From assembly GCA_003586115.2 (NCBI GenBank), contig QVOM02000057.1, positions 9,220,874 through 9,284,873 on the forward strand: a stretch of DNA of 64,000 bases, read 5' to 3'. The notes below the pieces were generated by a model, which did no database searches, was not told the DNA's origin, and worked only from the letters and a program-made list of their open reading frames with translations. Made by a program: the position numbers and the translations under genes. Origin of the DNA: Salvator merianae (taxonomy: Eukaryota; Chordata; Lepidosauria; Squamata; Teiidae). Shown here in pieces: positions 53,651 to 64,000 of this stretch (position 1 is the stretch's first letter; each line of letters begins with the position of its first letter).

Positions 53651-55063
53651 TTTCCCGAGTTCTTAGGGGGGTTAGCACGGCATTGATTTGCCCAATGATA
53701 GCCCTTGTTACATCGGGGACACAACGTTCTTGGTTTTTCATTCTTTTGTCTCCCTGATGCTGCCCCCCCGCCGGCCACCCGGCACTGGCTTTTAAAGTGA
53801 CCGGGCTTCCCGCAATTGAAACAATTTCCTGTTTTTTGCATGGGATTCATTTTTTGAAGAGCCATGGTCAGAGACTCCATATTGTAAGTGTTAGTCCCCA
53901 CAACGTGACAAGCTTGGAGGTAGTCGGCCAAACCCGCATCCGGGCAGGACAACAAAGGTTGCAAGACCCACTTGCAATCTTCGTTTGCATTCTCATAGGC
54001 CAGTTTTTTTTGTTAACTCCTCCTTTGCTACAGGGTTGCGGATTTCTCGCTCAATGTCCTTTTGCAACGTGTCCAAAAATTCCGAATAAGCCTCATATGG
54101 TCCCTGATAAATTTTTGCAAAAGAAGCCTTTACTGTTGATGATATATCATCTATCTTTTTTAAAGCAGTTTGGGCTGCTAGGCCACAATGGCCAAAGGTG
54201 ATAGCAGGCAAGTTTGCTTGATTAGCGGATGCCGCGTGGGGTCCTAAACCCAGAATTTGATCAAGCGTCAAAAGGCCATTCAAAAGTGGAACAATTCTTT
54301 CCGCTTCTCTTTTCCACTCCGACTCCCACACAACATACTGGGTACCAGTCAAAATCATTCTCATCAGATCTCGCCAATCATTCGGGACCATGGTGTAGGA
54401 GCCAGCAATGGTGGCAATGAGTCCCAAAACATAATGATTTTGGATGCCATAAACAGTAACTGCCTGTTTCAGGTCTCTAATGACCTTCATCGGCAGGGGC
54501 TCAACCGCAAGGTGACCCTGGTTGTTGAGCGTAACTGGGGCACAAAACGACATTTCGCCTGCGGAAATATCCCCCAACAATCTAGCTTGTTCCAATCCTT
54601 GTGCCACAGCTCCCACAGGCCCATTGGGTGTGGGTGAGGGGGCCGTTGGGCTCAATGCTACAAGGGGGCAAATTTCAGATTCTGTGGGCAATTTTTTGTC
54701 CGAATTATACGGCGGTGGAGGACGTGCTTCCCCATTAGGAGGTTCCGCTCCTCCTCTCATGGCACCGTCGTGAATTTGAAGACATTCCATAACAATCCGC
54801 CATGTGGAAAGCACTTTCGGGGGTGCCCTGGGCACCTCGTGAAAGTGTGTTCCCAATTTAATCCAGATTGAACATTTTAACGTGCCCTTTTCCGGATAAG
54901 CGGGACAATTTTGATAAATATATTTTAACAAGTTTACTAAATCTTTTTTGGAGGGCAAGGGTAAATTTTTCCCATTATTTTTAAGAATGAAAATGGATGA
55001 CATGATAAGTTCTCTAAGTTCTTCATAGTGCGTGACCTGAGACTTAGAGAATGCAGATCCCAT
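53647..55063 (-). pseudogene. ERV gag, one frameshift
   Basis: Structural polyprotein. I place the start at 55063 (MGSAFSKSQ, with a myristoylation-type Gly2) rather than the longer in-frame ORF at 55150. Features in order are matrix (to about residue 110), a PPPPYNSD late-budding motif, capsid with the major homology region QGPYEAYSEFLDTL (near 54080-54125), and nucleocapsid with two zinc knuckles CFNCGKPGHFKSQC and CPRCNKGYHWANQC (53690-53825). A run of eight A on the minus strand (54004-54011) is off by one, so the frame breaks between capsid and nucleocapsid and stops at 53993. A GTGAGT lies at 55064-55069, a candidate donor for env mRNA. Confidence 0.92.
53650..53656 (-). promoter_or_regulatory. 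Slippery heptamer for gag-pro -1 frameshift
   Basis: GGGAAAC on the minus strand, in phase as G GGA AAC, directly before the gag TAG stop (53647-53649). A -1 slip lands exactly in the pro frame. The same heptamer is used at gag-pro in type D betaretroviruses. Confidence 0.88.
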
Positions 55064-55170
55064 ACTCACGAAAATTGGGTGCTCCGTACGCTCACGGCCG
55101 GCCCTGGTGCTGCAGACGTCTTCTCCGTCGGTGAGTAAGGGACGTACCAAGAAACGTGTCCTTTGTCTGG

Positions 55171-55188
55171 ATCACGTCGGGGTCACCA
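55171..55188 (-). other. ERV primer-binding site (tRNA-Trp type)
   Basis: Minus-strand TGGTGACCCCGACGTGAT two bases after the 5' LTR. This 18-mer is the tRNA-Trp primer site known from avian sarcoma-leukosis viruses. Confidence 0.88.
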
Positions 55189-55190
55189 GT

Positions 55191-55622
55191 TGCGGGATTC
55201 CCTCCCGCTTCTAGTGGGTCGCTCGGGGGTTTCTTGGCATCGAAAAAGGAAGTGCGGACTCCAGGCTTTCTCAAGGGGAGACGACCCCGCCCAAAGTCGG
55301 GGAAGCTCTTTTATTGCATACAAACAAAGGGAGGAGGGTCTATATGGTGTCATTAGTCACATGACTAATTAAATCCATTACAAAGTTACAGCATGACAAG
55401 CATTATTCAAAATGACCAATCAAAAGTTACAGAGCGTCCCAAAGGTTAAGCATCATCTAGAAAGGCGGAGTAAAGGGAGGTGCTCAAGGCCTCATGTGGT
55501 TGTTTAAAGGTAGTGGAAATTTACCCGCATGTATCAGGAAATGGTTGCTTCCTTCTCTGTGCACGTGTTCCAGGTAGGCAAGCCGCCCTGCACGTGCACT
55601 AGCTAGCAACATGGTTGCAACA
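55191..55622 (-). repeat. ERV 5' LTR (432 bp)
   Basis: Same ends and length as the 3' LTR. By eye the only differences are A for G at the positions matching 48425 and 48561. Confidence 0.93.
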
Positions 55623-55628
55623 CTTTCT
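55623..55628. repeat. Provirus target-site duplication, right
   Basis: CTTTCT, matching 48292-48297. Confidence 0.85.
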
Positions 55629-58529
55629 TAGCCATGTGACCCCATTCTGATGTGTCTGGGGACCCATGCTACTGCCCTGGATGCTGAGAAAGGGCATCTC
55701 AGTCAGGGACTGAAAACTATCCCCTTGGGCAAAAAAATGAGCTCTTACTTTGGCTCGCAGTCTATTGCCATGTCGGTGAGCTGTGAACTGAGGTAAGGGG
55801 GACCCTGTTGCCTACAGAGCACAATGGACACATGAGAAGACCAGAGTGTCCCTGCAAATGGTCTGTCATGATGGATAGTTCACACCTGTGCAAGTAGAAA
55901 TGCATTCCTCTTTCTTCTGTCAGCCCTTCCCTGTGTAAATAACTGTTTTCAACTTTCCCTGTATGGTGACAATTTTTAATATTTTTCTTTAATGCTGCTT
56001 CTGTATGGCAATTAATATGTCATATCCTTTGTTTTGAATGGGTACTCATGCTATTTTCATTTTTTAAAAAATCAATGAATGTATATAAATTGTGTAAAAA
56101 TGTTTCAGTCAGGATGTGTACAGTACTAACCTGCAGCTGGGGAAGTATGTTGACAGGGTGCGTGTCACAAGTGCTGGAAATGGGAAGCTCAACAAGTCCT
56201 CGGTTTGCTACTGTGCTGCCCACAGAAAGAGGGAACCCTTTCCTTTCATTCTTACTATTATCAGGCAGGGGAGTGCTGTCCTTCTGAACCCAGGAAAATG
56301 AGCCATTTTCTCTATCCAAAGTGCCCTGGCTGGCAACATCACAGACTGAGTGACTAAAATTAGAGTAGGGCCAGGCCTATTATGTTGATCTTGCCTTAAA
56401 CAGACGAACCAACTGGGATATAAAACTACAGGCTGCTTTTCTTCTAAGTGAAAAAGCATTTATGCTTGAGGAAGCTTCTTAAGCCTCATTTTTCATGAGG
56501 AAAAGCCCCAGGGGACTACTTGGAGCCTCCCCTGATGAAAACAAAGTGAAACTGAAACAGAAGTTACCCAGAGTGAGGAAGATAAGAGGAGAAGAAGGGG
56601 CCTCCTAGCAGCTCTTTGTCTCCCTGCAAGGATCTTGGATTTAATCTCTGCTCCATTTGTACAGCAGTGAAAGCAGAGGAAGGCACTTCCTTTGTACTCC
56701 TTGGACAGATAGATAGGATCTGCCATGGAGCAATGCTCAAATGAATGCATCCCTCTTTTTCACCACAGATCTGCCACCGTCTCCAGCTAGGGTGGTTTCT
56801 ACAAAGACAGGAAATGACTCCAATTTCTGTGTCCGTTTCCTGTGTCCAGGATTATACCCAGTTGTGTCAATTGCACCTGGAAGAGTGGAACGTGAGGTCA
56901 ATCAAACAAGCGGAAGCAGTGGCGCCATGTAGAACTAGAAACCTTACCCCCACTCTACTTCTACAGCCCTCTAAGAAGAGATCATTGTGGAATATGCACG
57001 GACAACATACTCAGCCAGGGCACCTACTGCACTATGTTTGGGAAGGGTATGAATTCATGGAGCCGTAATGGGGCCATGTGGATTCTACTCTAAATTCTGT
57101 AGCCTATAAAACGACAGTGTCTCTTCTTTTCAGAATGATATTGCAAGAAGGGCTGCATCTCAGTTCCCCAGTAATTGCCTCTGCAGACCCATTCCAGACC
57201 AGGAAGAGCACAGCAATTTTCTGAGGAAGTTCTGCTCTGATACCACCACTTTCTGAAGACTTCTTGCAATGTCCTGCAGATGGGTCTTCTCTGTGGTTAC
57301 ACCCAACCTATGTAATGTTCTCCCTGTGATGTATGTGGCAGATCTAGAAATATATCATTTATGGTCTGATAAAAACCAGCATCTTTCTCCAAGTGCAGCA
57401 AGTTAAATGAGTATCTGTTAAAATACTTTTATTTTAGTCTATTTTGTTTTATTTTAGTCTATTTTAGTCTATTATTTTAGTCTATCCTTGCTATTTTAAA
57501 GTAGGTTTTTCTGAGCCCTGTTTCTCTCTCTATTGCAACATCATTGTGATTTGAAATGGTAAAATGGTATATGACTGCTTCAAAGAAGGAAAGAAATATC
57601 TAAGAAGTTTCACTATTAAGGTTCCTAAGATATCATTTTAACCCTCCACATTTTGTGGAATTAGAGAGGGAGAGAGAGGAAAAGGAAGAGGACAAGCAAG
57701 ATAGACAAGAAACATTGCTTCCTGCTCTGGTAGGTTTTGGCAATGGGGCATAAGTGCATCTGCACTAGGCATGTGCTATAGTGCCAAGTGCTCTCATGGC
57801 ACCCACTCCTCCCCTTTGCTCCTTTATATCTGGGGTAAAACATGGCCACTCCAAGGCAGCCTAACTTGGAGGCTTGGAGATAAATGTTTCTCAGCATAAG
57901 AAATGCAATAATAGGGGCATTTTATCAGGCTTCAGAAATGAGACATTTGTTGAGCCTCAGATAGACCTTGGGCTATTTCTGCAGCAGGAGAGAATTTGAC
58001 CTGCTATTTCTGCCACTGCCACTTTTTGAAACAAAAGCAGCAGCACCATATTTGCAGAAAGGTTTTCACCCTTTGCTGATATAGTGCACTTGGGCTGAAT
58101 TTCCACCTCAAAAGGAGCCAGTAACAGGTAACACGAGATCACGTTATGCTGAGAAGGTCCAAGAGGATGGTGAGGATCCTACCATCAATTTCCTTTGGAG
58201 TAGAAACTTATGAAATTTCCTCTTCAGTGTCTCACTATTTTAACATCCCTAACCCTGCTGTATTTGAATGCAAAAAGAGATGTAAGAAATATTCCAAAAT
58301 TTCCTTATATACCACATAGTTTTCTTTTTCCAATATATCTTGGAACCAACAGCAAAAGAAAAGGAGGGAGAGAGGAAAGAAGATAGAAATGACCCACAGT
58401 GATAGGGAAGCTGAAGGAAATGTAATATTCCCATCTCTAGCATATCCAGTGTATATGATGAAAACCAACAGCAACAGACCTATTTATTAATATGCAGTTT
58501 AGGTTCACAAAATTATGTGGAATTCTAAC
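55629..58529 (-). other. V2R-4 intron 4, part right of the provirus
   Basis: No gene recognised. A small tandem array of TATTTTAGTC-like units lies at about 57425-57487. ORFs here have no family resemblance. Confidence 0.5.
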
Positions 58530-58757
58530 CTGATTAAACTTGGAACTCCACTCAATGGCATTTCCATTAATGGTGAAACTTTTCTCAGCAGGAACTTGGA
58601 CGCCCATCCTTCCAATAATTCTCCTGTGAAAGGATCCATTGGGAAATGTGATGAAATTGACGATGTCATAATCAGTTGCCAAGTTCCCGTTCTCATCAAA
58701 AGAAATTTCTTCACCAGCACTGTCGTTGAAATGAAGATTTCTTAAAAACCAGTGAAG
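58530..58757 (-). CDS. V2R-4 exon 4
   Basis: Exon 4 of V2R-4, 228 bp (76 codons), phase 0 at both ends, acceptor TTTTAG and donor CAG|GTTAGA. It codes LHWFLRNLHFNDSAGEEISF, DENGNLATDYDIVNF and GVQVPAEKSFTINGNAIEW, ending SKFNQ: the last part of the Venus-flytrap ligand-binding domain in V2Rs. It is fully open with an N-glycosylation site (NDS). The partial exon at 1-79 is its V2R-1 equivalent. Confidence 0.92.
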
Positions 58758-61700
58758 CTAAAACAGAGAAGCATATTGAAAATTGAATCAAATACCAGCA
58801 AACTTCCCATTACCTTCCCTCTGCGCCCTGGATTCTCATGGCTATTTATTAGTAGGTCATGATAATATTCAAATTTGTGCTTCAGTTGCCATTATAAGTT
58901 GGGCATGGAGAAGAGAGCACATTGACCAATGCCACTCATTTGTGCTTTCATTTGCGAATGGAACTTAGAAGACAGATTGTTCCCTCCTACCTCTGCATTG
59001 CTTGGTCACAAGCACCACTGTTTAGCCAGGGTTCCAGTGCACTTGACCATGCCGTGCACAGGCTGTACATCACTAAAAATCTTGATAGAATTCATTGAGA
59101 TCAAGGAATTTTGAGCATTGTGTCTCCATTACTGATGGCACAACACCCCCACCAAAGGGCGCAATGCCAACCTCGAGGGCAGGGACACAAAATCGCCCTC
59201 TCCACACAAAGGCTCTGGCCATCAGTTTGTCAGGTGCCTCCTGGCCATGAACGTGGAGTCTTGTTTCTGGCTAAGCTCTGTGTTACTCTTGGAGAGGCTC
59301 CTGTTCTGCAGTTTATTCCAGTCTCCTCTGTTCCATCCCTGCCAAGCCTTATTCTTGTGCCCTTTCAACTTCTCAGCCCCTTGGCTTTCCTCCTCCAGCT
59401 CCTGTTTTCCAGTCCCCCATTGCCTTGGCCTATCGGCCTCCAGCCACCTGTGTTCTAACTCAGTTCCAACTCTGTGGCCTGGCAGTTGGTCCCAACTTTC
59501 TCCTCCCCAAACTTCAGCTACCACCTAGGAGTCAGCACTGAAATTGTCCCTAATTTGTTGGAATGGTACATGGTATTTGTAACTTGCATATTCTTCTAGT
59601 CTAAATTTTATAGTGCTTACTGTATACAAACACCTCTAAACAATATGCCAGCATTATCCTGTTTTTTGCAGCATGTGGCATTTCCTCATGAAAATGGCAC
59701 AATAGTGTCACTTTTGAGGTTGTGTCTCCATGTGGCTTTTGAACTGGCTTGGGGGTGTATTGAAGTCAGACAGTCTTCACAGCACACCACACAGAAGGAG
59801 AATGAGGGTGCATGGAGGGACTTCAATTCCCCTCCAAATCACACACAAAAAATAAAAATCAGTGTTTACTTGAGATTTTTCAGAAATGTTTGAAGTCAAG
59901 AAAAAACTGGCAAATAACATGTTGATGTCTTACACATCAAAGTTCCATCAGCTGTTACTTAATGACTTCATGGTCTTTGCAGACTTGTGGAATGAACACA
60001 ACAGGCAAATAAGCCCTGAATTAATTTGTAATCTGAGATAAAAACCAGAACTGTACTTTATATAAGAACATAAGAAGAGCCTTGCCACAGCCCATCTAGT
60101 CCAGCATTCTGTATCACACAGTGGCCCATAACTGCTTCTAGGCATTCTCAAGCAGAGAAAAAAGGCAAAACCTTCCCTTGCTCTCGACTCCCTGCAAATG
60201 CCCTTTAGATATATCCCTGCCTGTCTCTCCACCCTAAAGGCAGTTCCTAGGCATCCATTCTAGTAGCCATTGATTCACCTGATCCCCATGAATCTGTCCA
60301 ATTCCTTCTTAAAGCTATACAGGCTGATGGTTGTCACCACCTCTTCCAGTAATAAATTCCATAGACCAATGACCCTCTGCATCAAAAAATACTTCTTGTT
60401 GGTCCTAACTCTTCTACCCATCAGCTTCATAGAGTGTTCCCTGGTCCAAGTGTTGTGTGACTGAGAAAACAATTTTTCTCTATCCACTTTTTCCACCCCA
60501 CACATGATTTTAAATACTTCAGTCAGGTCCCCTCTTAAATGCCATATTTCAAGGCTGAAGAGGCCAAGGCATTGCAGCCTGATTTTGTAAGGAAGGTGAT
60601 CCAACCCCTTGGTCATTCTGCTTGTTGTTTTCTCCACCTTTTCCAGTTCTGGTAACTGCTTCATTAGGTACAATATCAAAGGAATTCTAGGAGTCTTTAG
60701 AAGGCACAGAAGGGATAAAATAACCATTCTATGACTGCAACTCGCAGCATCACTTATATCTAAATCCATGGCTGGGATTCTAATTAACAATCAGTCCAAA
60801 TTCTAGTCAGTGATTCATTTCTGACACCCCAAACTACCTTCTATTTTTTCCCCTCCCACGTTTTGTACTGTGCTGGGGAGAGACGGGGATGCTTGGTGTG
60901 ACATGCCATGTGGTGCCAAACTGCTTTCACCCTGGCTTGGAAGTTTAGCTGGTTTGGCTACCCAGATTGTACCAAGAAAGATCAGACAGGTGTGAAGCAG
61001 CTTGGAGTATTTCAAAGAGACAAACCAGCCGAACCCCCATCTCAAGGGGCCTTTTTGCACTTGGTATCTAGTGAGCGGACAGATACTCACTAGGCAAGTT
61101 TGTCCACACTGTGTGTCAGCCCACGTGAGCAGGAGCAGACCCCAGCTGCTCCTGGTCTCAGCTAGCTGTGGAGCACCAAAATTTGTTCCACAACTTGGCC
61201 AGGAACAGCCAGTCTGCTCCCAATAAAGTGCAAACGCACAACCATGTGGCGTGCCATGGCTGTGCCTGTGGGATGGAACAATGAAGCCTGCATGTGCCTG
61301 TGTGATCCACGGCACTGCCAATTGCAATTGCAATGGCAGTGGCTGGATGCTTTCTGGTCAGTCATGGGCAAATGCTGGTTTCCTGCTGTTATTCCATTCT
61401 AGGGCCCCACCGTGCAGCTGTTGTCTGCACTGTGGTGTCCATTCCACCTTATAATGGAATAGTTATCCTGTTCTAAGGAACCAGGTGTGAAAACACCTAA
61501 GGAATCTGTAATTTGGTAGATCAGAACCAGTTTTCTGTCAGCTCTCCTTCTTATCAGGAAATTGGGGGGGGGGCAGCTAAGGAAGTAAAATATTGATTAG
61601 GGCTTTAGACCCAAAGATAAAGAACATAGAAATAGCAAGCATTGATGAAAGAAAGGAAAAAGAATATGGCAGCTCAAAACACTGCAGAAGCCTAAACCTT

Positions 61701-62064
61701 AGTAAAAAGATTCTAGTATATAAGAAAATATTGGTTTCCTCTACATGAATCTCTCAATCCTGAAGTATTTCAGGCACCACCATTCATACTAGGTAAATGG
61801 AATTACTGAAGGAGGAAATAGCTCCATAAACCACTTGTATTTCATAAATATAATATTTCATAGCATCTCTAATCTGTCCAAATTGTTTTTGCCCATCTTT
61901 ACTTCTTGAATCTACTAAGGGTTAGGGTTTTCTTATTTTTCTCATTTTCATTCAGATATCCTATTTAATAATAATTTCCTGTTCTCATGCTGCAGTGAAA
62001 AAATCATTAATTTTTATACAGATTTCTTTTTATCTAAATATTAATGTATTGCTCATAGAATTAC
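58758..62064 (-). other. V2R-4 intron 3
   Basis: 3.3 kb. Both ends align with V2R-1 intron 3 (58758-59100 with 80-427; 61620-62040 with 2630-3000). It carries a CR1 at 60061-60680. 59100-59530 and 60820-61500 are GC-richer and unassigned; GGGGCCTTTTTGCAC at 61039 resembles the end of the putative DNA element at 16552. Confidence 0.6.
60061..60680 (-). mobile_element. CR1 LINE 3' end
   Basis: Reverse-strand CR1: the 3' repeat and UTR (TTCTTATGTTCTTATA-type end, ATGCTGGACTAGATGGGC) at 60061-60280, then the C-terminal RT frame at 60275-60680 with LEKVEKTTSRMTKGLDHLPY, LRGDLTEVFKIM and RVIGLWNLLLEEVV. 5'-truncated. Confidence 0.85.
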
Positions 62065-62919
62065 CTGCCATGGATCAATTTTACGGATAATATTTCTATC
62101 AATTTCCCTTTTTGCCTTCAGTTTATTTCGAAATCTCTCCATGGCCTGCAGAGCACGTTCAACAGAATGGACAGCATTGTAGACATTGTAACTCAGCCCA
62201 GACATCTGTATTTCAAATAAGGTACCAGGAAGATCACTAAGCTTCTCCGTCCCTGTGCAAACTCTTGCAGTATTTGCATACATATTAAGCATAGGGAGTG
62301 AACATTTGAATGCAGTCATCCAGAACTCTGGGAAAAAATAAAGTTCATAATTTAAAGGATTTATACTCTCTAGAAAATCTTTGAATTTCGGCACCTCATT
62401 TATATGGAGTGTAAATGATAAGGTGTCATTGAATGACCTCAACGGGAAGCCCCAAAAATAGGCTCCAGTAGTAAAGTCCCACTCAGCTGTTGAAATCCAT
62501 ATTCCTTCTACAGGGGAATGATAATCTCTTTTCAAGGTGAATAAAACAAATTGTAAATCTTCCAGAGACTGGTTGTCTCCATAGACAAGGGTGACATTGA
62601 TCTTTCTCCTGGAGAGAGCTGAAAGTATTGGAGTCAATTTCTTTGAACGAATGTCTTCCGGTGTAAATGGTGACACAAAAGGAACCACCTCCATCCAAGC
62701 AATACATATACTGTTCTCTTGGAGTTTGGGTTTCAGGGTCCGACTGAACCTTTCTCCTCGCTCGTCATCAGAAACCAGGAAGCCAATCCAGTTCCATCCA
62801 AAGTGCTTGAGCAGCTGAACAATCCTGACATACTGAGCCTCTTCCTTTGGGACCATCCAGTAGAAGGAAGGAAAGCGAGTTTTGTCACTCAATGCAGGAT
62901 CAAAGGCACCATAACTAAG
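62065..62919 (-). CDS. V2R-4 exon 3 (Venus-flytrap domain)
   Basis: Exon 3 of V2R-4, 855 bp (285 codons), phase 0 to 0, acceptor TTAG before LSYGAFDPALSDK and donor after KIDPWQ. Family marks are FPSFYWMVPKEEAQYVR, LLKHFGWNWIGFLVSDD, INVTLVYGDNQSLE and FEIQMSGLSYNVYNAVHSV. The frame is open throughout. With exons 4-6 it makes a coherent gene; exons 1-2 should lie beyond the right edge. It is a tandem paralogue of 3895-4755. The extracellular domain binds the chemical ligand. Confidence 0.94.
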
Positions 62920-64000
62920 CTAATGGGGGGAAATGATAGATTCAAGATTTGGGAAACTTCTTTGTCTTATGAAAAGCCAAGTTTGTCCTTCGTCATGAGT
63001 CTGGTGTCACAACATCATGACAATCAACTGGCTTCATATGGTATAATAATAGCTAAGGTCTGCCTGATGTTGGCTTCTACCATTTCTAGGGATGGAGTGT
63101 TTGATTCATCCATTGAAGTGGGAAGTATGGTATTTAGGCAATTCTTCCTGCCCATGGTAGTGAAAACATCAAAGCCAGCAAACTGTTTTTCTCCAGGTTT
63201 GATACCTTTGTCTGGGACTGTTTTCAGAGACACAGGAAATGGCCCCAGAAGGCATCAAACTGTTTGGCCTGGAGGGTTTGTTTCACTTAAGGTCACACTG
63301 GTAGTGATGAGGCAAAAGTGCATCTGACAGCACTTACAGTGGGGTCGGTGCTCAGTGTGTGATCTCTATGGCCTAGCGCAAGCCCATGGAGTCATTTTGG
63401 AGCCCTTTGTCTCCTGCTAGAGCATTGAGTGGCCTTTGCATTGCTGGGAAGTGAAGTTTGTCTAGCGCATAATCAACTTCCATAACAGGCACAATCAAAT
63501 ATGTTCCCTTCCAGCATTTTCCTTCATAACATTTCTAGGACAAGCAAAGAAAAATCTGTGTTGTCTGCTATGAAGGAAGGAAGGGAAATTGTTTGGCCTG
63601 TTCTTTCCCTCTTTAACATTTCAAGAAGTGCAGGGCTGATTTAAGGGAAACTCCAAGCAAGAAAGTGAGTACAGTAATGCGGGAATTTGCATATAATATT
63701 TTTTTTCTTTAACTATGTAAATTTGCATACGCTATCTGTAGCCCAAGGAGACTCCCTCCTCACACACTTAATACTATATGGGTAAGAGCTGATGATCTAA
63801 AACAAAATGTAGCAGCAAGCATACAGGAAACACAATTTTATTCAAAACTTAGATCAGGTGTAACTTGTGTCTCAGGGAAAGGAGCTGATAAAAAAAAAGA
63901 ATGCAATGATATACATAGAGCACACAACCAACTGTTAAATCTGACTAAATAATTAAAGCTCAGGAGAAGAGCCCAAACCTTGTTGCTCCAATGAATCCTT
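62920..64000 (-). other. V2R-4 intron 2 (runs off the window)
   Basis: Inherited intron; 62920-63010 aligns with 4756-4842 and 63775-63970 with 5465-5660 of V2R-1. No gene. The plus-strand ORF 62719-63327 is partly antisense to exon 3 and not real. Confidence 0.55.

Larger units (their letters stand above)
48298..55622 (-). mobile_element. Endogenous retrovirus, full-length provirus
   Basis: A 7.3-kb provirus in minus orientation in intron 4 of V2R-4, that is, in the same sense as the receptor gene. Order on the minus strand: 5' LTR, primer site, gag, pro, pol, env, polypurine tract, 3' LTR, with a 6-bp target duplication. Gag-pro-pol look betaretroviral (dUTPase-like segment before protease, -1 frameshift site, two zinc knuckles, YMDD). 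The env is gamma-type (CWVC in SU, CX6CC in TM). The primer site matches tRNA-Trp. LTRs differ at two positions by eye (both G/A at CpG), so integration is recent. Four coding breaks are visible: a gag frameshift and stops at the pro/pol join, in pol and in env. Confidence 0.95.

Noticed and set aside
59111..59528. 115- and 100-aa ORFs in V2R-4 intron 3
   Set aside because: Pyrimidine-rich intronic sequence; the frames are SPLL-type low complexity on one strand and antisense on the other.

Overview
The window looks like nuclear DNA of a squamate reptile (snake or lizard). The only host genes I can recognise are pieces of type-2 vomeronasal receptors (V2R, class C GPCRs), a family strongly expanded in squamates. 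The rest is a mix of CR1, L2 and L1 LINEs, a Ty1/copia-type element, a young endogenous retrovirus, small DNA transposons and AT-rich microsatellites. No bacterial operon, CRISPR array, rRNA or tRNA gene was seen. Nothing here compels a call of a wholly new biological system; the most unusual objects are the mosaic retrovirus, the Copia family and the structure of the V2R cluster.

Four V2R loci can be assembled from exon phase, order and splice sites. V2R-1 (minus) has exon 1 (13825-14075), exon 2 (8266-8551), exon 3 (3895-4755) and the first part of exon 4 (1-79), and continues past the left edge. All its visible exons are open with consensus splice sites. V2R-2 (minus, 27361-28690) is an exon 5 plus frameshifted exon 6 pseudogene. 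V2R-3 (plus, 29678-32323) is an exon 1-2 relic whose exon 2 is frameshifted. V2R-4 (minus) has exon 3 (62065-62919), exon 4 (58530-58757), exon 5 (47861-47987) and the seven-helix exon 6 (45811-46706); exons 1-2 would lie beyond the right edge. V2R-1 and V2R-4 are tandem paralogues with alignable introns. V2R-3 is an inverted copy of the 5' half of V2R-1, and the pair serve as natural empty sites for each other's insertions.

Region by region. 0-14 kb: V2R-1, with an ORF1-only L1 derivative (442-2060), CR1 pieces and a nearly full-length L2 (9831-13378) in its introns. 14-20 kb: intergenic sequence with CR1 relics and an inverted-repeat pair. 20-26 kb: a decayed L1 split by a complete but inactivated Copia element (20437-25228, 363-bp LTRs, 5-bp target duplication). 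26-36 kb: microsatellites, V2R-2, V2R-3, a second ORF1-only L1 derivative (32525-34113), a hAT-like MITE (34328-34640) and an interstitial telomeric repeat (35727-35781). 36-45 kb: a SCAN-domain relic, L2 nested in L1, CR1 and a solo Copia LTR (43457-44026). 45-64 kb: V2R-4, whose intron 4 holds a 7.3-kb sense-oriented provirus (48298-55622) with betaretrovirus-like gag-pro-pol, a gamma-type env, a tRNA-Trp primer site and LTRs that differ at only two positions by eye.

All family assignments were made by reading motifs; no database search was run.
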